A stretch of DNA of 64,000 nt from UBA6059 sp965227155 (GCA_965227155.1 OZ245731.1:3534001-3598000), one strand, 5' to 3'. Positions 43,848 to 53,651 are shown, numbered from the stretch's first letter. A program made the numbers and translations. The notes: generated by a model from the letters alone, not told the origin.

Positions 43848-45146
43848 ATGAAGAACTTAATAAACATAATCGGTTTGGTACTACTTGGTTTTGCTGCAAT
43901 AGCACAAGTACCAAAACCAGCCGATCCCCAGACAGAACCAATCATTCTAATGAATGGCATTGCTCATTTAGGCAATGGAGAGGTTATTGAAAATAGTGCC
44001 ATTGCATTTGAAAATGGTAAGATTACATTGGTAGCAGATGCCCGCACTATCCGTTTGGACCTTTCCAAATACAAAGTAATCGATATAGCAGAACAGCATG
44101 TATATCCGGGATTGATTCTTCCTAATACAACTTTAGGTTTAGAGGAGATTGCAGCTGTAAGAGCTACGAGAGACCATACTGAAGTAGGCAATATTACGCC
44201 CAATGTACGTTCATTGATCGCTTATAATACCGACTCAGAGCTCATTGCCACCCTCAGATACAATGGCATTTTGCTAGCTCAGCCAACACCCAATGGAGGT
44301 GCGATCCCCGGTACATCAGCTATCATGATGCTGGATGGCTGGAATTGGGAAGATGCAGCCTATGTAGAGGAGGATGGGGTACACATTGATTGGCCCGCTA
44401 AAAACTATGGTGCCAGATGGTGGCTCGGTGAGTCTTCTGGTAGACCTAATGAAAACTATAATGATGAGGTGAAAGCGATTGTCAATTTCATGCATGACGC
44501 AAAGGCGTACAGCAAAGTATCTGCTCCTGAAGTAGTGAATCTGAAGATGGAGGCGATGAAAGCCGTCTTCTCTGGTGAGAAAAAGCTATACCTTCATGCC
44601 GATGCTAGAGCTGAAATTGTAGAGTCAGTGCAAATGGCAAAGGAATTTGACCTGGACAATATAGCCGTAGTTGGTGCTGAGGATGCTTTTTATGCATTGG
44701 ATTTTCTCAAAGCCAATAAGGTAAGTGTGCTATTGGATATGGTTCATAGAAGGCCTACTCGTGAAGATGAGGACATTGATTTGCCATATCGTTTACCTGG
44801 CATTTTGCATGAAGCGGGCATATTGACCGGTCTCACTTATCCAAGACTTCAAAATTCCCGCAATCTTCCGTTTTTTGCTGGGACAGCAGCAGCATATGGC
44901 ATGGACAAAGAGGAAGCCCTTAAGCTTGTGACCAGCAACCCAGCAAAAATTCTGGGTATTGATGACCGAGCAGGTACCATCGAGGAAGGTAAGGATGCCC
45001 ATATCATTGTCTCCAGAGGTGATTTGTTGGATATGAAAGACAGTCAGCTATCGCATGCTTTTATCATGGGTAAACAGATCATACTTGACGGAAAGCAGCA
45101 ATTGCTATACGAAAGATTCAAAGAGAAATATAGCGATAAAGAGTAA
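43848..45146 (+). CDS. Exported amidohydrolase-like protein, probably non-catalytic
   Basis: A protein of 432 residues from the ATG at 43848; the frame opens at 43818, inside the preceding gene, and I prefer 43848 because it starts a clean signal peptide (NLINIIGLVLLGFAAIAQ). It resembles the N-terminal half of the preceding 1007-residue protein. The HxH pair expected after strand 1 is replaced (LILPNTTLGLEE), and the terminal Asp block is not visible, although a lone HADARAE remains. It therefore probably serves as a structural partner. A terminator follows the stop by about 25 bases. Confidence 0.85.
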   Translation: MKNLINIIGLVLLGFAAIAQVPKPADPQTEPIILMNGIAHLGNGEVIENSAIAFENGKITLVADARTIRLDLSKYKVIDIAEQHVYPGLILPNTTLGLEEIAAVRATRDHTEVGNITPNVRSLIAYNTDSELIATLRYNGILLAQPTPNGGAIPGTSAIMMLDGWNWEDAAYVEEDGVHIDWPAKNYGARWWLGESSGRPNENYNDEVKAIVNFMHDAKAYSKVSAPEVVNLKMEAMKAVFSGEKKLYLHADARAEIVESVQMAKEFDLDNIAVVGAEDAFYALDFLKANKVSVLLDMVHRRPTREDEDIDLPYRLPGILHEAGILTGLTYPRLQNSRNLPFFAGTAAAYGMDKEEALKLVTSNPAKILGIDDRAGTIEEGKDAHIIVSRGDLLDMKDSQLSHAFIMGKQIILDGKQQLLYERFKEKYSDKE

Positions 45147-45169
45147 TTGGTTTAATGCCTGAATACGAC

Positions 45170-45207
45170 AAAAAGCCGTCAGATGTATCTTCTGGCGGCT
45201 TTTTGTT
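45170..45207 (+). terminator. Terminator after the amidohydrolase operon
   Basis: AAAAAGCCGTCAGA (45170-45183) pairs with TCTGGCGGCTTTTT (45191-45204) with one G-U pair and a 7-base loop; the T run is part of the stem. It probably works in both directions. Confidence 0.9.
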
Positions 45208-45407
45208 TGTCATTTGACTCAGTTCACTTTTCAATTGTTGAAAACGCTGCTCTGCAGGTGGGAATAATTTGCCTTATTGTACTTATCGGAATTCCTTTTA
45301 ATCTCCTTGATGTTTGTTTAGGAATGAACTCTGAAAATGTATTTGTAATGAGAGTGCTTGGATTAATCTCTCAATAATGTCTATTTTCATATCCTAAAAT
45401 ATAACCT

Positions 45408-46592
45408 ATGAGCAAGTTTATCATTTGTTTTCTTTTTACTGTGCTTACTTACGGATTAGGAATTGCGCAGACCGCAAAAACTAAAATTCCTTTTGAGCTC
45501 TTCGGAGAGCATATTTTCATCAAACTTCAGGTCAATGACTCAGAGCCTCTGGATTTCATCTTTGATACAGGTGATGGGTTAACGGTATTGGATATTAATA
45601 AGGCAAGGGATTTGAATATCCTTTCCGATGCCAAGGTGACAAAAACTTCAGCGGGAGGCACGGTTACAGGAGCTTTATTGAAGCACCAGAAAATAACAGT
45701 AGGTGGACAAGATATTTCGGATGTAGAATTATATGAAACTTCGCTTGACCATCTTGAGATAAGCATCGGAAGAAGTATCGATGGTATCATAGGGTATGAT
45801 GTACTGAAGAACTTTGCAGTACGCATTGACTATAATGCCATGGAGTTTTCACTTTATGATAAAGACAATTTCAAATATACGGGTAGTGGTGATCGATTTG
45901 ATTTAGATCTCCACAATTACATCCCTTACATTCCGGGTACGGTGACATTAGCCAATGGAGAAACTCTAAAAGGTGATTTTTTTGTGGATACTGGTGCAGG
46001 AACAACGATTGATTTTAATACTCCATTTGTGGACAAACACAAAATGATCAGTAAGATAGGGAACCAATATAGTTACCTTGTTTCCGGTATCAGCGATAAT
46101 GAAACTATGCATTACAAGGGCAAAGCAGCCCTATTCAAGTTTGGTAGCTTTGTTTTTAATGGCATCCCTATTGGTTTGTCTCAAGCGGAGCACGGCATTC
46201 AGGCCAGCAAAAAAGTAGATGGCATATTAGGAAACGAATTGCTTAAACGCTTTAACATGGTGTTGGATTATGAAGGTGGCAAAATCTACATGGAGCGGAA
46301 TGATGTATTTGACGATGTTTTTAGGATTGATGCTGCAGGATTTGATCTGCAATATGGTGCTGGTATGGAAGATGTTTTTATCCATGTAATCCATGAAAAT
46401 AGTCCGGCAGCTGCTGAGGGCATTGATGTAAACGCTCAATTAATAGAGGTAGCCGGCAAGGCTGTATCTTCCTATTCTTTACCGGAATTAAAGAATCTGT
46501 TTTCCAATGCCAATGATCAATCCATAGCGATCAAAATATTGCAAAATGGCGAATACCTTGATATTGAATTGCCATTAAAAAATCTATTGTAG
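45408..46592 (+). CDS. Aspartyl protease with C-terminal PDZ domain
   Basis: A protein of 394 residues with a signal peptide (FIICFLFTVLTYGLGIAQ). Two retropepsin-like domains follow: FIFDTGDGLTVLD at about 48-60 and FFVDTGAGTTIDF at about 190-202, each with the DTG motif that would meet to form the active site within one chain. A PDZ domain ends the protein (about 310-390: VIHENSPAAAEGIDV, LIEVAGKAVSSY). It should be periplasmic or surface-bound. The stop is 7 bases from the convergent aminotransferase gene. Confidence 0.9.
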   Translation: MSKFIICFLFTVLTYGLGIAQTAKTKIPFELFGEHIFIKLQVNDSEPLDFIFDTGDGLTVLDINKARDLNILSDAKVTKTSAGGTVTGALLKHQKITVGGQDISDVELYETSLDHLEISIGRSIDGIIGYDVLKNFAVRIDYNAMEFSLYDKDNFKYTGSGDRFDLDLHNYIPYIPGTVTLANGETLKGDFFVDTGAGTTIDFNTPFVDKHKMISKIGNQYSYLVSGISDNETMHYKGKAALFKFGSFVFNGIPIGLSQAEHGIQASKKVDGILGNELLKRFNMVLDYEGGKIYMERNDVFDDVFRIDAAGFDLQYGAGMEDVFIHVIHENSPAAAEGIDVNAQLIEVAGKAVSSYSLPELKNLFSNANDQSIAIKILQNGEYLDIELPLKNLL

Positions 46593-46599
46593 TCAAACC

Positions 46600-47790
46600 T
46601 TAGTCATCAAAAGACTCAATTGCCTGTGTAATAATTGCGCAGGCTTTTTTTATTTCTTTATCCGAAATAATTAGTGGAGGTGCAATGCGCATGGATCGGT
46701 TATTGAAAAGAAACCAATCTGTAAGTACGCCTAATTCTATAGCTTTATCGATAATCGGTTTCAGCACTTCAAAAGACTCAAACTCCACAGCCATCAGTAG
46801 GCCTTTGTTCCTGATTTGTTTGATTTTAGGATGCTGAAGATACTGGTGAAACAAGTTTGCTTTACGCTCTACCTCATCCAGTAGATGCTCCTCCAGAATC
46901 GTGTCCACAGTGGCTTTGGCAGCCACGGCACTCATAGGGTGACCACCGAAGGTAGTTATATGTCCCAATATGGGTTTATCCTTCAGCACGCGCATGATTT
47001 TTTCGGAGGAAATAAATGCCCCGATAGGCATGCCACCTCCCATACCTTTGGCCGATACCAGGATGTCGGGCAGCACATCAAAATGCTCGAAGGCCCAGAA
47101 TTTACCGGTGCGCCCAAAGCCACATTGGATTTCATCGAGGATGAGCAGGGTGCCTGTTTTATTGCATTGCTCGCGTAAGGCTGCAAAGTATTGTTTGCAG
47201 GCGTAATTTACACCGGCCTCTCCCTGTACGGTTTCTATGATCACAGCAGCTGTCTGCTCTGTAATCTGATCCAGCTGGCTGTATGCCCCGTAATGTATAT
47301 GACTGACCCCTGGCAGTAGCGGCCTAAATTTTCTCTTGAAACCCTCATCACCTGTCACAGAAAGTGCTCCATGGGATGAGCCGTGGTAGGCATTGTGGCA
47401 GCTGATCAACTCGTGGCGACCGGTATACCTTTTGGCTAATTTCAGCGCTCCTTCTATAGCTTCACTACCAGAATTGAGGAGGTAAACATGGGTAAGATGT
47501 TCGGGCAGCGTTTTGCGCAGTGCTTGTGCTAATTCTATCTGAGGTGTTTGCACAAACTCACCATATACCATCAGGTGCAGGAACCTATCCATCTGTGCTT
47601 TAAGGGCTTCTAACACCCGCGGATGCCTGTGGCCGATATTGCTTACCCCGATACCTGAAATTAGGTCGATGTAAGATTTACCATCAGCGCCATACATCAT
47701 TACACCTTCTGCACGCTCTATTTCCAGCATCAGCGGGAAATCTGAGGTTTGTGCGAGATGGTCTAAAAATAGTTGCCGATTGGTCAGCAA
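46600..47790 (-). CDS. Class III (fold type I) aminotransferase
   Basis: A PLP enzyme of 396 residues of the acetylornithine/ornithine/4-aminobutyrate aminotransferase group. The PLP-binding lysine lies in LVSAKGMGGGMPIGA; the conserved LLILDEIQCGFGRTGKFWAFE and FLNSGSEAIEGA-type (VYLLNSGSEAIEGALK) blocks are clear. The exact amino donor is not decided by these motifs; no arg genes are nearby, which argues against ArgD. It lies 3 bases downstream of the transketolase C-terminal gene on the same strand, so it is likely part of that operon. Confidence 0.88.
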   Translation of the reverse strand: MLTNRQLFLDHLAQTSDFPLMLEIERAEGVMMYGADGKSYIDLISGIGVSNIGHRHPRVLEALKAQMDRFLHLMVYGEFVQTPQIELAQALRKTLPEHLTHVYLLNSGSEAIEGALKLAKRYTGRHELISCHNAYHGSSHGALSVTGDEGFKRKFRPLLPGVSHIHYGAYSQLDQITEQTAAVIIETVQGEAGVNYACKQYFAALREQCNKTGTLLILDEIQCGFGRTGKFWAFEHFDVLPDILVSAKGMGGGMPIGAFISSEKIMRVLKDKPILGHITTFGGHPMSAVAAKATVDTILEEHLLDEVERKANLFHQYLQHPKIKQIRNKGLLMAVEFESFEVLKPIIDKAIELGVLTDWFLFNNRSMRIAPPLIISDKEIKKACAIITQAIESFDD

Positions 47791-47793
47791 GAA

Positions 47794-48759
47794 TTATTTC
47801 TTTTTACGTTCTATCGCTTTTTTAGCAGCAGCAACAAGGGCTTCTGCACTCAAACCATATTTGGTCAGCAGCTCTTCAGGCTTTCCACTTTCTCCAAATG
47901 AATCCTGTACTGCTACAAATTCCTGAGGTACGGGTTGATTGCGCATCAATACCTGTGCTATACTTTCGCCCAAACCGCCATGGATATTGTGCTCTTCAGC
48001 ACTTACGGCGCATCCTGTTTTAGCAGTACTCGCTACAATGGCCGCCTCATCTATAGGTTTGATTGTATGGATATTTACAATCTCTGCGTTGATACCTTCG
48101 TCTTGCAGCATGGCTTCAGCTTCCAGTGCCAACCAAAGCATGTGTCCTGTGGCAAAAATGCTCACATCAGTGCCCTCTACGAAGGTTATTGCCTTTCCGA
48201 TCTCAAACTTTTGATTTGGATCAGTGAACACCGGCCATTTTGGTCTGCCGAAGCGCAAATAAACAGACCCTTCATGCTCAGCTATCGCCAGCGTAGCAGC
48301 CTTGGTTTGGTTGTAATCTGCGGGGTTGATCACCGCCATACCAGGCAGCATTTTCATCATACCGATATCTTCAAGGATCTGGTGTGTGGCACCGTCTTCT
48401 CCTAATGTTAAGCCAGCGTGTGAAGCACAGATCTTCACATTCTTTCCGCTGTAGGCAATGGATTGTCTGATCTGGTCATATACACGACCCGTAGAGAAGT
48501 TTGCAAAGGTACCTGTAAAAGGTATTTTACCACCGATGGTGAGACCTGCGGCTATGCCCATCATATTGGCTTCAGCAATACCCACCTGAAAAAATCGCTC
48601 CGGGAAGTCTTTTTGAAAAGCACCCATTTTTAGGGAACCGATAAGGTCGGCGCATAGGCCTACTACATTTGGGTTTGACTTGCCTAATTCGTAAAAGCCG
48701 TCTCCAAAGCCGGAGCGTGTATCTTTCTTTTCTGTAAAAGTGTATTTATTCTCAGCCAT
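47794..48759 (-). CDS. Transketolase, C-terminal subunit
   Basis: A protein of 321 residues containing the pyrimidine-binding (PYR) and C-terminal domains of transketolase. The TPP pyrimidine contact region (GIAEANMMGIAAGLTIGGKIPF) and the ending AEEHNIHGGLGESIA of the C domain are visible. It works as a heteromer with the N-terminal subunit encoded 4 bases upstream. Split transketolases are common in Bacteroidota and archaea. The complex transfers two-carbon units in the pentose phosphate pathway. Confidence 0.93.
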   Translation of the reverse strand: MAENKYTFTEKKDTRSGFGDGFYELGKSNPNVVGLCADLIGSLKMGAFQKDFPERFFQVGIAEANMMGIAAGLTIGGKIPFTGTFANFSTGRVYDQIRQSIAYSGKNVKICASHAGLTLGEDGATHQILEDIGMMKMLPGMAVINPADYNQTKAATLAIAEHEGSVYLRFGRPKWPVFTDPNQKFEIGKAITFVEGTDVSIFATGHMLWLALEAEAMLQDEGINAEIVNIHTIKPIDEAAIVASTAKTGCAVSAEEHNIHGGLGESIAQVLMRNQPVPQEFVAVQDSFGESGKPEELLTKYGLSAEALVAAAKKAIERKKK

Positions 48760-48763
48760 CGTA

Positions 48764-49615
48764 TTAATAATCCCCCAGGGTTTCTTCTAATTGATTTAGC
48801 GCAGACTCCAACTGCTCATCATCGGGTGCCACGCCATGCCATTTGTGTGTGCCTTCCATAAAGTCAACACCCTTGCCCATTACTGTTTTCATGATATTGA
48901 CTACAGGCTTTCCTTTGCCAGACAATGTTTTTGCCAATTGTAGCGTCTTGATAACCTCATTGATATCATTGCCATCAGATTCGATGACTTCCCAACCAAA
49001 GGCTTCCCACTTGGCTTTAAGGTTCATCAAATCATTGATTTTCTCTACCGGACCGTCAATTTGCTGACCGTTATAATCGATTGATACGATCAGGTTATCC
49101 ACTTTATTATGAGCGGCAAACATGGCAGCTTCCCATACCTGGCCCTCCTGCAATTCACCATCGCCCATCAATGTGTACACAAGATGCTTATCCTCGTTCA
49201 GCTTTTTGGCAAGCGCAGCCCCAATAGCCACTGATAAGCCTTGTCCCAGAGAGCCTGAAGCTACTCTGATGCCCGGTAGCCCTTCTTCTGTAGCAGGATG
49301 TCCCTGTAGGCGGCTATCAATTTTGCGGAAAGTTGCCAGCTCACTCACTTCAAAATACCCTGCTCTGGCCAGCACACTATACCATACGGGACTAATGTGA
49401 CCGTTTGAAAGGAAGAAAATATCCTCGTCCTTACCATCCATGTGGAAATCGGGATTTCTTCTCATAATGTGAAAATACAAAGCGACGAAAAAGTCTGTGC
49501 AGCCCAGGGAACCACCGGGGTGACCGGAGTTTACGGCATGTACCATCCGTACAATATCACGCCGTACCTGAGAGGCTATTTTATTCAATTCGTCAATGTC
49601 TGGGAGTGCGCTCAT
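48764..49615 (-). CDS. Transketolase, N-terminal subunit
   Basis: A protein of 283 residues corresponding to the TPP-binding (PP) half of transketolase. HPGGSLGCTDFFVALY and the thiamine-diphosphate motif GDGELQEGQVWEAA (with the downstream asparagine in IDYNGQQ) are typical. It is the first gene of a three-gene operon: transketolase N half, transketolase C half, class III aminotransferase. Upstream is a 200-bp gap with an inverted repeat. Confidence 0.93.
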   Translation of the reverse strand: MSALPDIDELNKIASQVRRDIVRMVHAVNSGHPGGSLGCTDFFVALYFHIMRRNPDFHMDGKDEDIFFLSNGHISPVWYSVLARAGYFEVSELATFRKIDSRLQGHPATEEGLPGIRVASGSLGQGLSVAIGAALAKKLNEDKHLVYTLMGDGELQEGQVWEAAMFAAHNKVDNLIVSIDYNGQQIDGPVEKINDLMNLKAKWEAFGWEVIESDGNDINEVIKTLQLAKTLSGKGKPVVNIMKTVMGKGVDFMEGTHKWHGVAPDDEQLESALNQLEETLGDY

Positions 49616-49693
49616 GGTATTTTAAAATAATAAATGGCGAAGTTATAAAGATGGCTTACGTAAACCAACAGCGCGAGGTAAAAACAAAAAAGC

Positions 49694-49819
49694 AAAGGCC
49701 CATCGGGTAAAGGGTAGATACTATTTTGTCGAGCAGGAATTGATATTTCTTATTTAATACCTATTGTTAAATGGGCAATTTCTGCTTAGCTAAATAGGAT
49801 CACGCTGTGATGGGCCTTT
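49694..49819. repeat. Long-range inverted repeat between transketolase and bcp genes
   Basis: AAAGGCCCATC (49694-49704) and GATGGGCCTTT (49809-49819) are perfect reverse complements separated by 104 bp. It might be a MITE-like remnant; the short hairpin ATCACAGCGTGAT next to the right arm could help terminate the bcp transcript. Confidence 0.55.
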
Positions 49820-49829
49820 AGACAGAAAA

Positions 49830-50276
49830 TTAAAGAATTTGAGCGGCGTGATCAGCTGTTTTCACCTTATCAATCACTTTTTCAATTACACCGTTTTCAT
49901 CGATCAGGAATGTCCACCTTGCAGTACCCATGTAGGTCTTACCGTACATTGATTTTTCGATCCAGGTGCCATATTGCTCATGGATGGTTTTTTCTGTGTC
50001 GGCCAGGAGTGTAAATGGTAGCTCGTATTTTTCTATGAATTTTTTGTGCGATTTTTCAGAATCCCCACTTACACCAATCACTTCATAGCCTTTGGCCTGT
50101 AGCTCGGCGTAGTTATCGCGCAAATTGCAGGCCTCTTTGGTACAGCCTGGGGTATTGTCTTTAGGATAAAAATACAAGACTACTTTTTTGCCTTTAAAAT
50201 CACTAAGCTTTACGGTATTGCCATCCTGGTCAACACCTTCAAATTCAGGGGCTTTATCGCCTGCTTGTAATGCCAT
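49830..50276 (-). CDS. bcp: Thioredoxin-dependent thiol peroxidase Bcp (copy 1)
   Basis: A protein of 148 residues from the ATG at 50276 (MALQAGDKAPEF); an earlier ATG at 50312 would overlap the upstream gene and looks spurious. Peroxidatic Cys45 and resolving Cys50 are in DNTPGCTKEACNLRD, the arrangement of the BCP/PrxQ subfamily. It reduces H2O2 and alkyl hydroperoxides with electrons from thioredoxin. The start lies 7 bases after the stop of the M23 peptidase gene, in the same direction. A second bcp homologue is at 58447. Confidence 0.95.
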   Translation of the reverse strand: MALQAGDKAPEFEGVDQDGNTVKLSDFKGKKVVLYFYPKDNTPGCTKEACNLRDNYAELQAKGYEVIGVSGDSEKSHKKFIEKYELPFTLLADTEKTIHEQYGTWIEKSMYGKTYMGTARWTFLIDENGVIEKVIDKVKTADHAAQIL

Positions 50277-50283
50277 ATCAGTA

Positions 50284-52170
50284 TTATATTTTCGTTGAAT
50301 AAATGGTTTCATTGCCAGCGTTATCGCTAACCTTTAGCATAACTTCACCCGCGAAGGGTATGTTTTCATTTAGCTTTTCAGACCAGATTAAATTTCTCTT
50401 ATAATCGTAATTCATCAGTACCCATTGATCATTAACATATGCATCAAATGACTTCACGCCTGACCTTTCATCTGAAATCGAAAAGCGCAATGTGTTTTTG
50501 CTTACGGTTAGCGGTTTTACGGTAGGGGCAATGGTATCGGTTGCTACAGTAAATTTTACCAGGTCCCGGGCCCCAAAAGTAATGGATTGACCCTGCCATT
50601 CACCTCCTACAAAACCAAGGTCACCTCTATTGCTTATTGTGTAGACATGCGACTTTTCAGGGTTATAGCTTTTGTCTGGTTTGAGGGTTAGCTTAAACCA
50701 GCTTTTGAAGGGATCTACTTCATTTTGGAAATGAAATATTTCCCGGTCTTCTTCCATAGATTTTTGGAAGCGCAGGTATAGCGTATCGAACAAATCTCTG
50801 CGGGTTGTCTCGATTTGGAAATCATTGTGAAAATAATTGACTTGTTCTCCGGGATTAATTTGAATCTGGAAATTAGGCTTAAGCATACCATCACAAATAT
50901 CGATGGAGTCCGGCAGGCCGTTTCTTAAGTCCCACAGATAGTAGGCGAAATCTGCAGTGCTATAGGCAGGAATTTGTTCGTACGTCATTCTATTGGTATA
51001 GACTTTGGTAGTCCGGGTCAATGAATCTGCAGGAATTCGATACTCCAATACATTTTGAGTTAACTCAAATCCTTGATAATCATGATATTGAGTAATTTTC
51101 TCATCGTGAACATCTTTTGAAGCCGGGCCTATTTCCATTTTGAATTGTCGTACATTTTGATAGCTATCGGTTAAAGTGATGGAAAGGTTATGGGGTAGGG
51201 TATCCTGAATATTCAACACGGTTGGTGGATGATTATTCAAAAAGGCCAGGCTGTTGCCATCATCTACATAGAGTTTGTTGAACTTATTACCGGTGGCTTG
51301 CCACAGTGGGTAATCCATATGCACCATGATATTGCGCATTTCGCCAAAGCTCAGGTTCTCAATATTTTGTTGGAATACCGTTTGGTCATCCAGTTTCATA
51401 TCAATACAGGGGATGCCATTTTTATTGGGAACACCATTGAGTCGATCATAGGCATAGATGGCTACACCTATTTTACCTTTTAGCGAAATGGTTTCGGGTA
51501 GCTCGTAAGTATTGCCTTTTAATACCGGATCAAAAACGAAAGTTCCAAATTGCCCGTTTACACGTGCATCAATATCCAATGTTTTGAAGGCAATTTTTGA
51601 AAGGACTGGCGGCAGATTATCCTTGATTTCCTGAAAGCCAAACTTTAGCGGATCCAGAACATGCTGGTTCTGGTCTCGGATTTCAAAATGTAGATGGGGC
51701 CCTAAAGAGCTTCCTGTGTTCCCTGATTTGCCAATGATTTCGCCCCGTTTATAGCTGAACTGATCACGCTCTGGAAACAGCTCAATTTCAAAACTTTGCT
51801 TTTTGTACTGTTGTTGACGGACCCAGTCCTGAATTTCCGGATCAAATTCCTGAAGGTGTGCATAAACTGTGTAATAGCCGTTGGGGTGTGCCATATAGAG
51901 CGCATTGCCATAGCCTCCGGTTGAAATTTTTATTCTATTGACAAACCCATCGAAAGCGGCAAATACAGGCAGGCCCGAAATACCACTTGTTTTGATATCA
52001 ATGGCAGCATGAAAATGCGTAGACCGCAACTCACCCATGGTACCCGACAGATAGTTTTGCTCCCCCGGCCTAATGGGAAACATATAATCCTGAGCCTGAA
52101 GGCCAAGACTTGCCAGCAATAGGCCAACGAGTAAAAATTTATTTAACCTTGAAATCAAAAAACTGCTCAC
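50284..52170 (-). CDS. M23-family metalloprotein (LytM-like) with large C-terminal region
   Basis: A protein of 628 residues with a signal peptide (LNKFLLVGLLLASLGLQAQ). The LytM domain follows at once: zinc ligands His54 and Asp58 in HFHAAIDIK, catalytic His105 in YAHLQEF and His159/His161 in GPHLHFEIRD are all present, so peptidase activity is plausible. The remaining 450 residues are beta-rich and of unknown type. It would hydrolyse peptide cross-bridges of peptidoglycan in the periplasm. The start overlaps the end of the FAH-family gene by 32 bases. Confidence 0.9.
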   Translation of the reverse strand: MSSFLISRLNKFLLVGLLLASLGLQAQDYMFPIRPGEQNYLSGTMGELRSTHFHAAIDIKTSGISGLPVFAAFDGFVNRIKISTGGYGNALYMAHPNGYYTVYAHLQEFDPEIQDWVRQQQYKKQSFEIELFPERDQFSYKRGEIIGKSGNTGSSLGPHLHFEIRDQNQHVLDPLKFGFQEIKDNLPPVLSKIAFKTLDIDARVNGQFGTFVFDPVLKGNTYELPETISLKGKIGVAIYAYDRLNGVPNKNGIPCIDMKLDDQTVFQQNIENLSFGEMRNIMVHMDYPLWQATGNKFNKLYVDDGNSLAFLNNHPPTVLNIQDTLPHNLSITLTDSYQNVRQFKMEIGPASKDVHDEKITQYHDYQGFELTQNVLEYRIPADSLTRTTKVYTNRMTYEQIPAYSTADFAYYLWDLRNGLPDSIDICDGMLKPNFQIQINPGEQVNYFHNDFQIETTRRDLFDTLYLRFQKSMEEDREIFHFQNEVDPFKSWFKLTLKPDKSYNPEKSHVYTISNRGDLGFVGGEWQGQSITFGARDLVKFTVATDTIAPTVKPLTVSKNTLRFSISDERSGVKSFDAYVNDQWVLMNYDYKRNLIWSEKLNENIPFAGEVMLKVSDNAGNETIYSTKI

Positions 52171-52750
52171 CTTCGATATATCCTTTTAGTTCGTCACCTA
52201 TCTGTACCGGACCCACTCCTTTTGGCGTGCCTGTGAAAATAATGTCACCTTTTTTTAGGGTAATATGCTTTGAAATGTAACTGATGAGGTAATTGATTTT
52301 ATAAATCATCAGACCGGTGTTTCCTTTTTGCCTAACCTCGCCGTTCACCTCCAGGTGGAAATTGATATTTTGGATGTCAGGATAATTTTTCGCGGGTACA
52401 AAATGGGAAGTGGGCGCCGAGCCATCAAAAGCTTTGGCCAACTCCCAGGGTAGCCCTTTGGCCTTGTATTGCGATTGCAGATCGCGGGCAGTAAAATCAA
52501 TGCCCAGGCCAATTTCATCATAGTATTTGTGGGCAAACTTTTCGTCAATATGCTTCCCTTTATTATTGATCTTTACTAAAATCTCCACCTCATGGTGTAT
52601 ATCTTGAGAATGATCGGGGTAATAAAAAGGTAAGTTATTTTTGATTTGTGCCGTTTCCGGCTTCATGAAGACCACTGGTGCAGTAGGGGTTTCGTTTTGC
52701 AACTCCTGGATATGATCCACATAGTTGCGGCCAATGCATATTATTTTCAT
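52139..52750 (-). CDS. Fumarylacetoacetate hydrolase family protein
   Basis: A protein of 203 residues. The FAH fold is recognisable from MKIICIGRNYVDHIQEL, the metal-binding motif HHEVEILVKI, the DFTARDLQ block and the final GDIIFTGTPKGVGP. Small members of this length include oxaloacetate tautomerase/decarboxylase and fumarylpyruvate hydrolase. The substrate is a beta-diketo or oxo acid. It is the first gene of an apparent operon with the M23 and bcp genes, though functional relation is not obvious. Confidence 0.92.
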   Translation of the reverse strand: MKIICIGRNYVDHIQELQNETPTAPVVFMKPETAQIKNNLPFYYPDHSQDIHHEVEILVKINNKGKHIDEKFAHKYYDEIGLGIDFTARDLQSQYKAKGLPWELAKAFDGSAPTSHFVPAKNYPDIQNINFHLEVNGEVRQKGNTGLMIYKINYLISYISKHITLKKGDIIFTGTPKGVGPVQIGDELKGYIEGEQFFDFKVK

Positions 52751-52844
52751 TGAGGGATAGCGTTTGGTTGTTTGGCAGTGTATTTGTTTAGCTAATTGAA
52801 TAACATTGCTTCTAAATTATTATTTAATCCAATTCCATAAGGCC

Positions 52845-53651
52845 ATGAAAAGAATAAATTCGATCATTCTATTACTAGCGGCGATAATCTTTGTCCAATG
52901 TTCGACAGTTGCTGTGACAGGGAGAAAGCAGCTTTCGCTGATATCTAACAGCGAGATTATTCCTATGAGCTTCCAGGAGTATGAAAAGGTAAAGGCTAAT
53001 AATCAGGTCATTACGGGAACAGCCGAAGCTGATATGGTAAAACGTGTAGGTAACAATATCAAAGTTTCTGTAGAGCAATACATGGCTGAACGTGGTTTAT
53101 CCGATCAGCTTAATGGTTTTGACTGGGAATTTATCCTGATTAAAGATGATGAGACCGTAAATGCCTGGTGTATGCCCGGTGGAAAAGTGGCTTTTTATAC
53201 AGCTATAATGCCCATCTGCAAAGATGAAGATGGATTAGCAGTAGTTATGGGACACGAAATTGCACATGCCATTGCTAACCATGGTCGTGAGCGTATGAGC
53301 CAGGGGTTGATTGCACAATATGGTCTTGCATCCGTACAACTGGCGATGGGGCAAAACCCGACCGGTACGCAGGAATTGCTCTTGCAATCCATCGGTATGG
53401 GTACCCAATTGGGCATGCTGAAGTTCTCAAGAACACATGAATCCGAAGCGGATGAAATGGGGCTTATCTTTATGGCAATGGCTGGTTATGATCCTCGTGA
53501 GGCACCAAAGTTTTGGGAGCGTATGTCCGCTAATTCCGGCGGACAAGCACCACCGGAGTTTATGTCTACCCACCCTTCTCATGATACCAGGATCAGCGAT
53601 TTAAATAAACTGATGCCTAAGGCAATGGAGTATTACAATAAGGCAAAATAG
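52845..53651 (+). CDS. M48-family metallopeptidase lipoprotein
   Basis: A protein of 268 residues from the ATG at 52845 (the frame opens at 52806). SPII signal: INSIILLLAAIIFVQC. The zinc motif is in MGHEIAHAIANHGRER with the third ligand in THESEADEMG. It resembles LoiP/YcaL-type M48 proteases, which degrade damaged outer-membrane proteins or act in envelope quality control. It would be anchored in the inner or outer membrane by its lipid and face the periplasm. A strong terminator follows. Confidence 0.94.
   Translation: MKRINSIILLLAAIIFVQCSTVAVTGRKQLSLISNSEIIPMSFQEYEKVKANNQVITGTAEADMVKRVGNNIKVSVEQYMAERGLSDQLNGFDWEFILIKDDETVNAWCMPGGKVAFYTAIMPICKDEDGLAVVMGHEIAHAIANHGRERMSQGLIAQYGLASVQLAMGQNPTGTQELLLQSIGMGTQLGMLKFSRTHESEADEMGLIFMAMAGYDPREAPKFWERMSANSGGQAPPEFMSTHPSHDTRISDLNKLMPKAMEYYNKAK

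Noticed and set aside
45183..45377. Plus-strand open frame of 64 codons between the amidohydrolase and protease genes
   Set aside because: It begins inside a strong terminator hairpin and the predicted peptide has no family-like pattern or ribosome site.
46600..47790. Assignment of the class III aminotransferase as ArgD
   Set aside because: Motifs only define the broad group, and no arginine genes are adjacent; the operon partner is transketolase.
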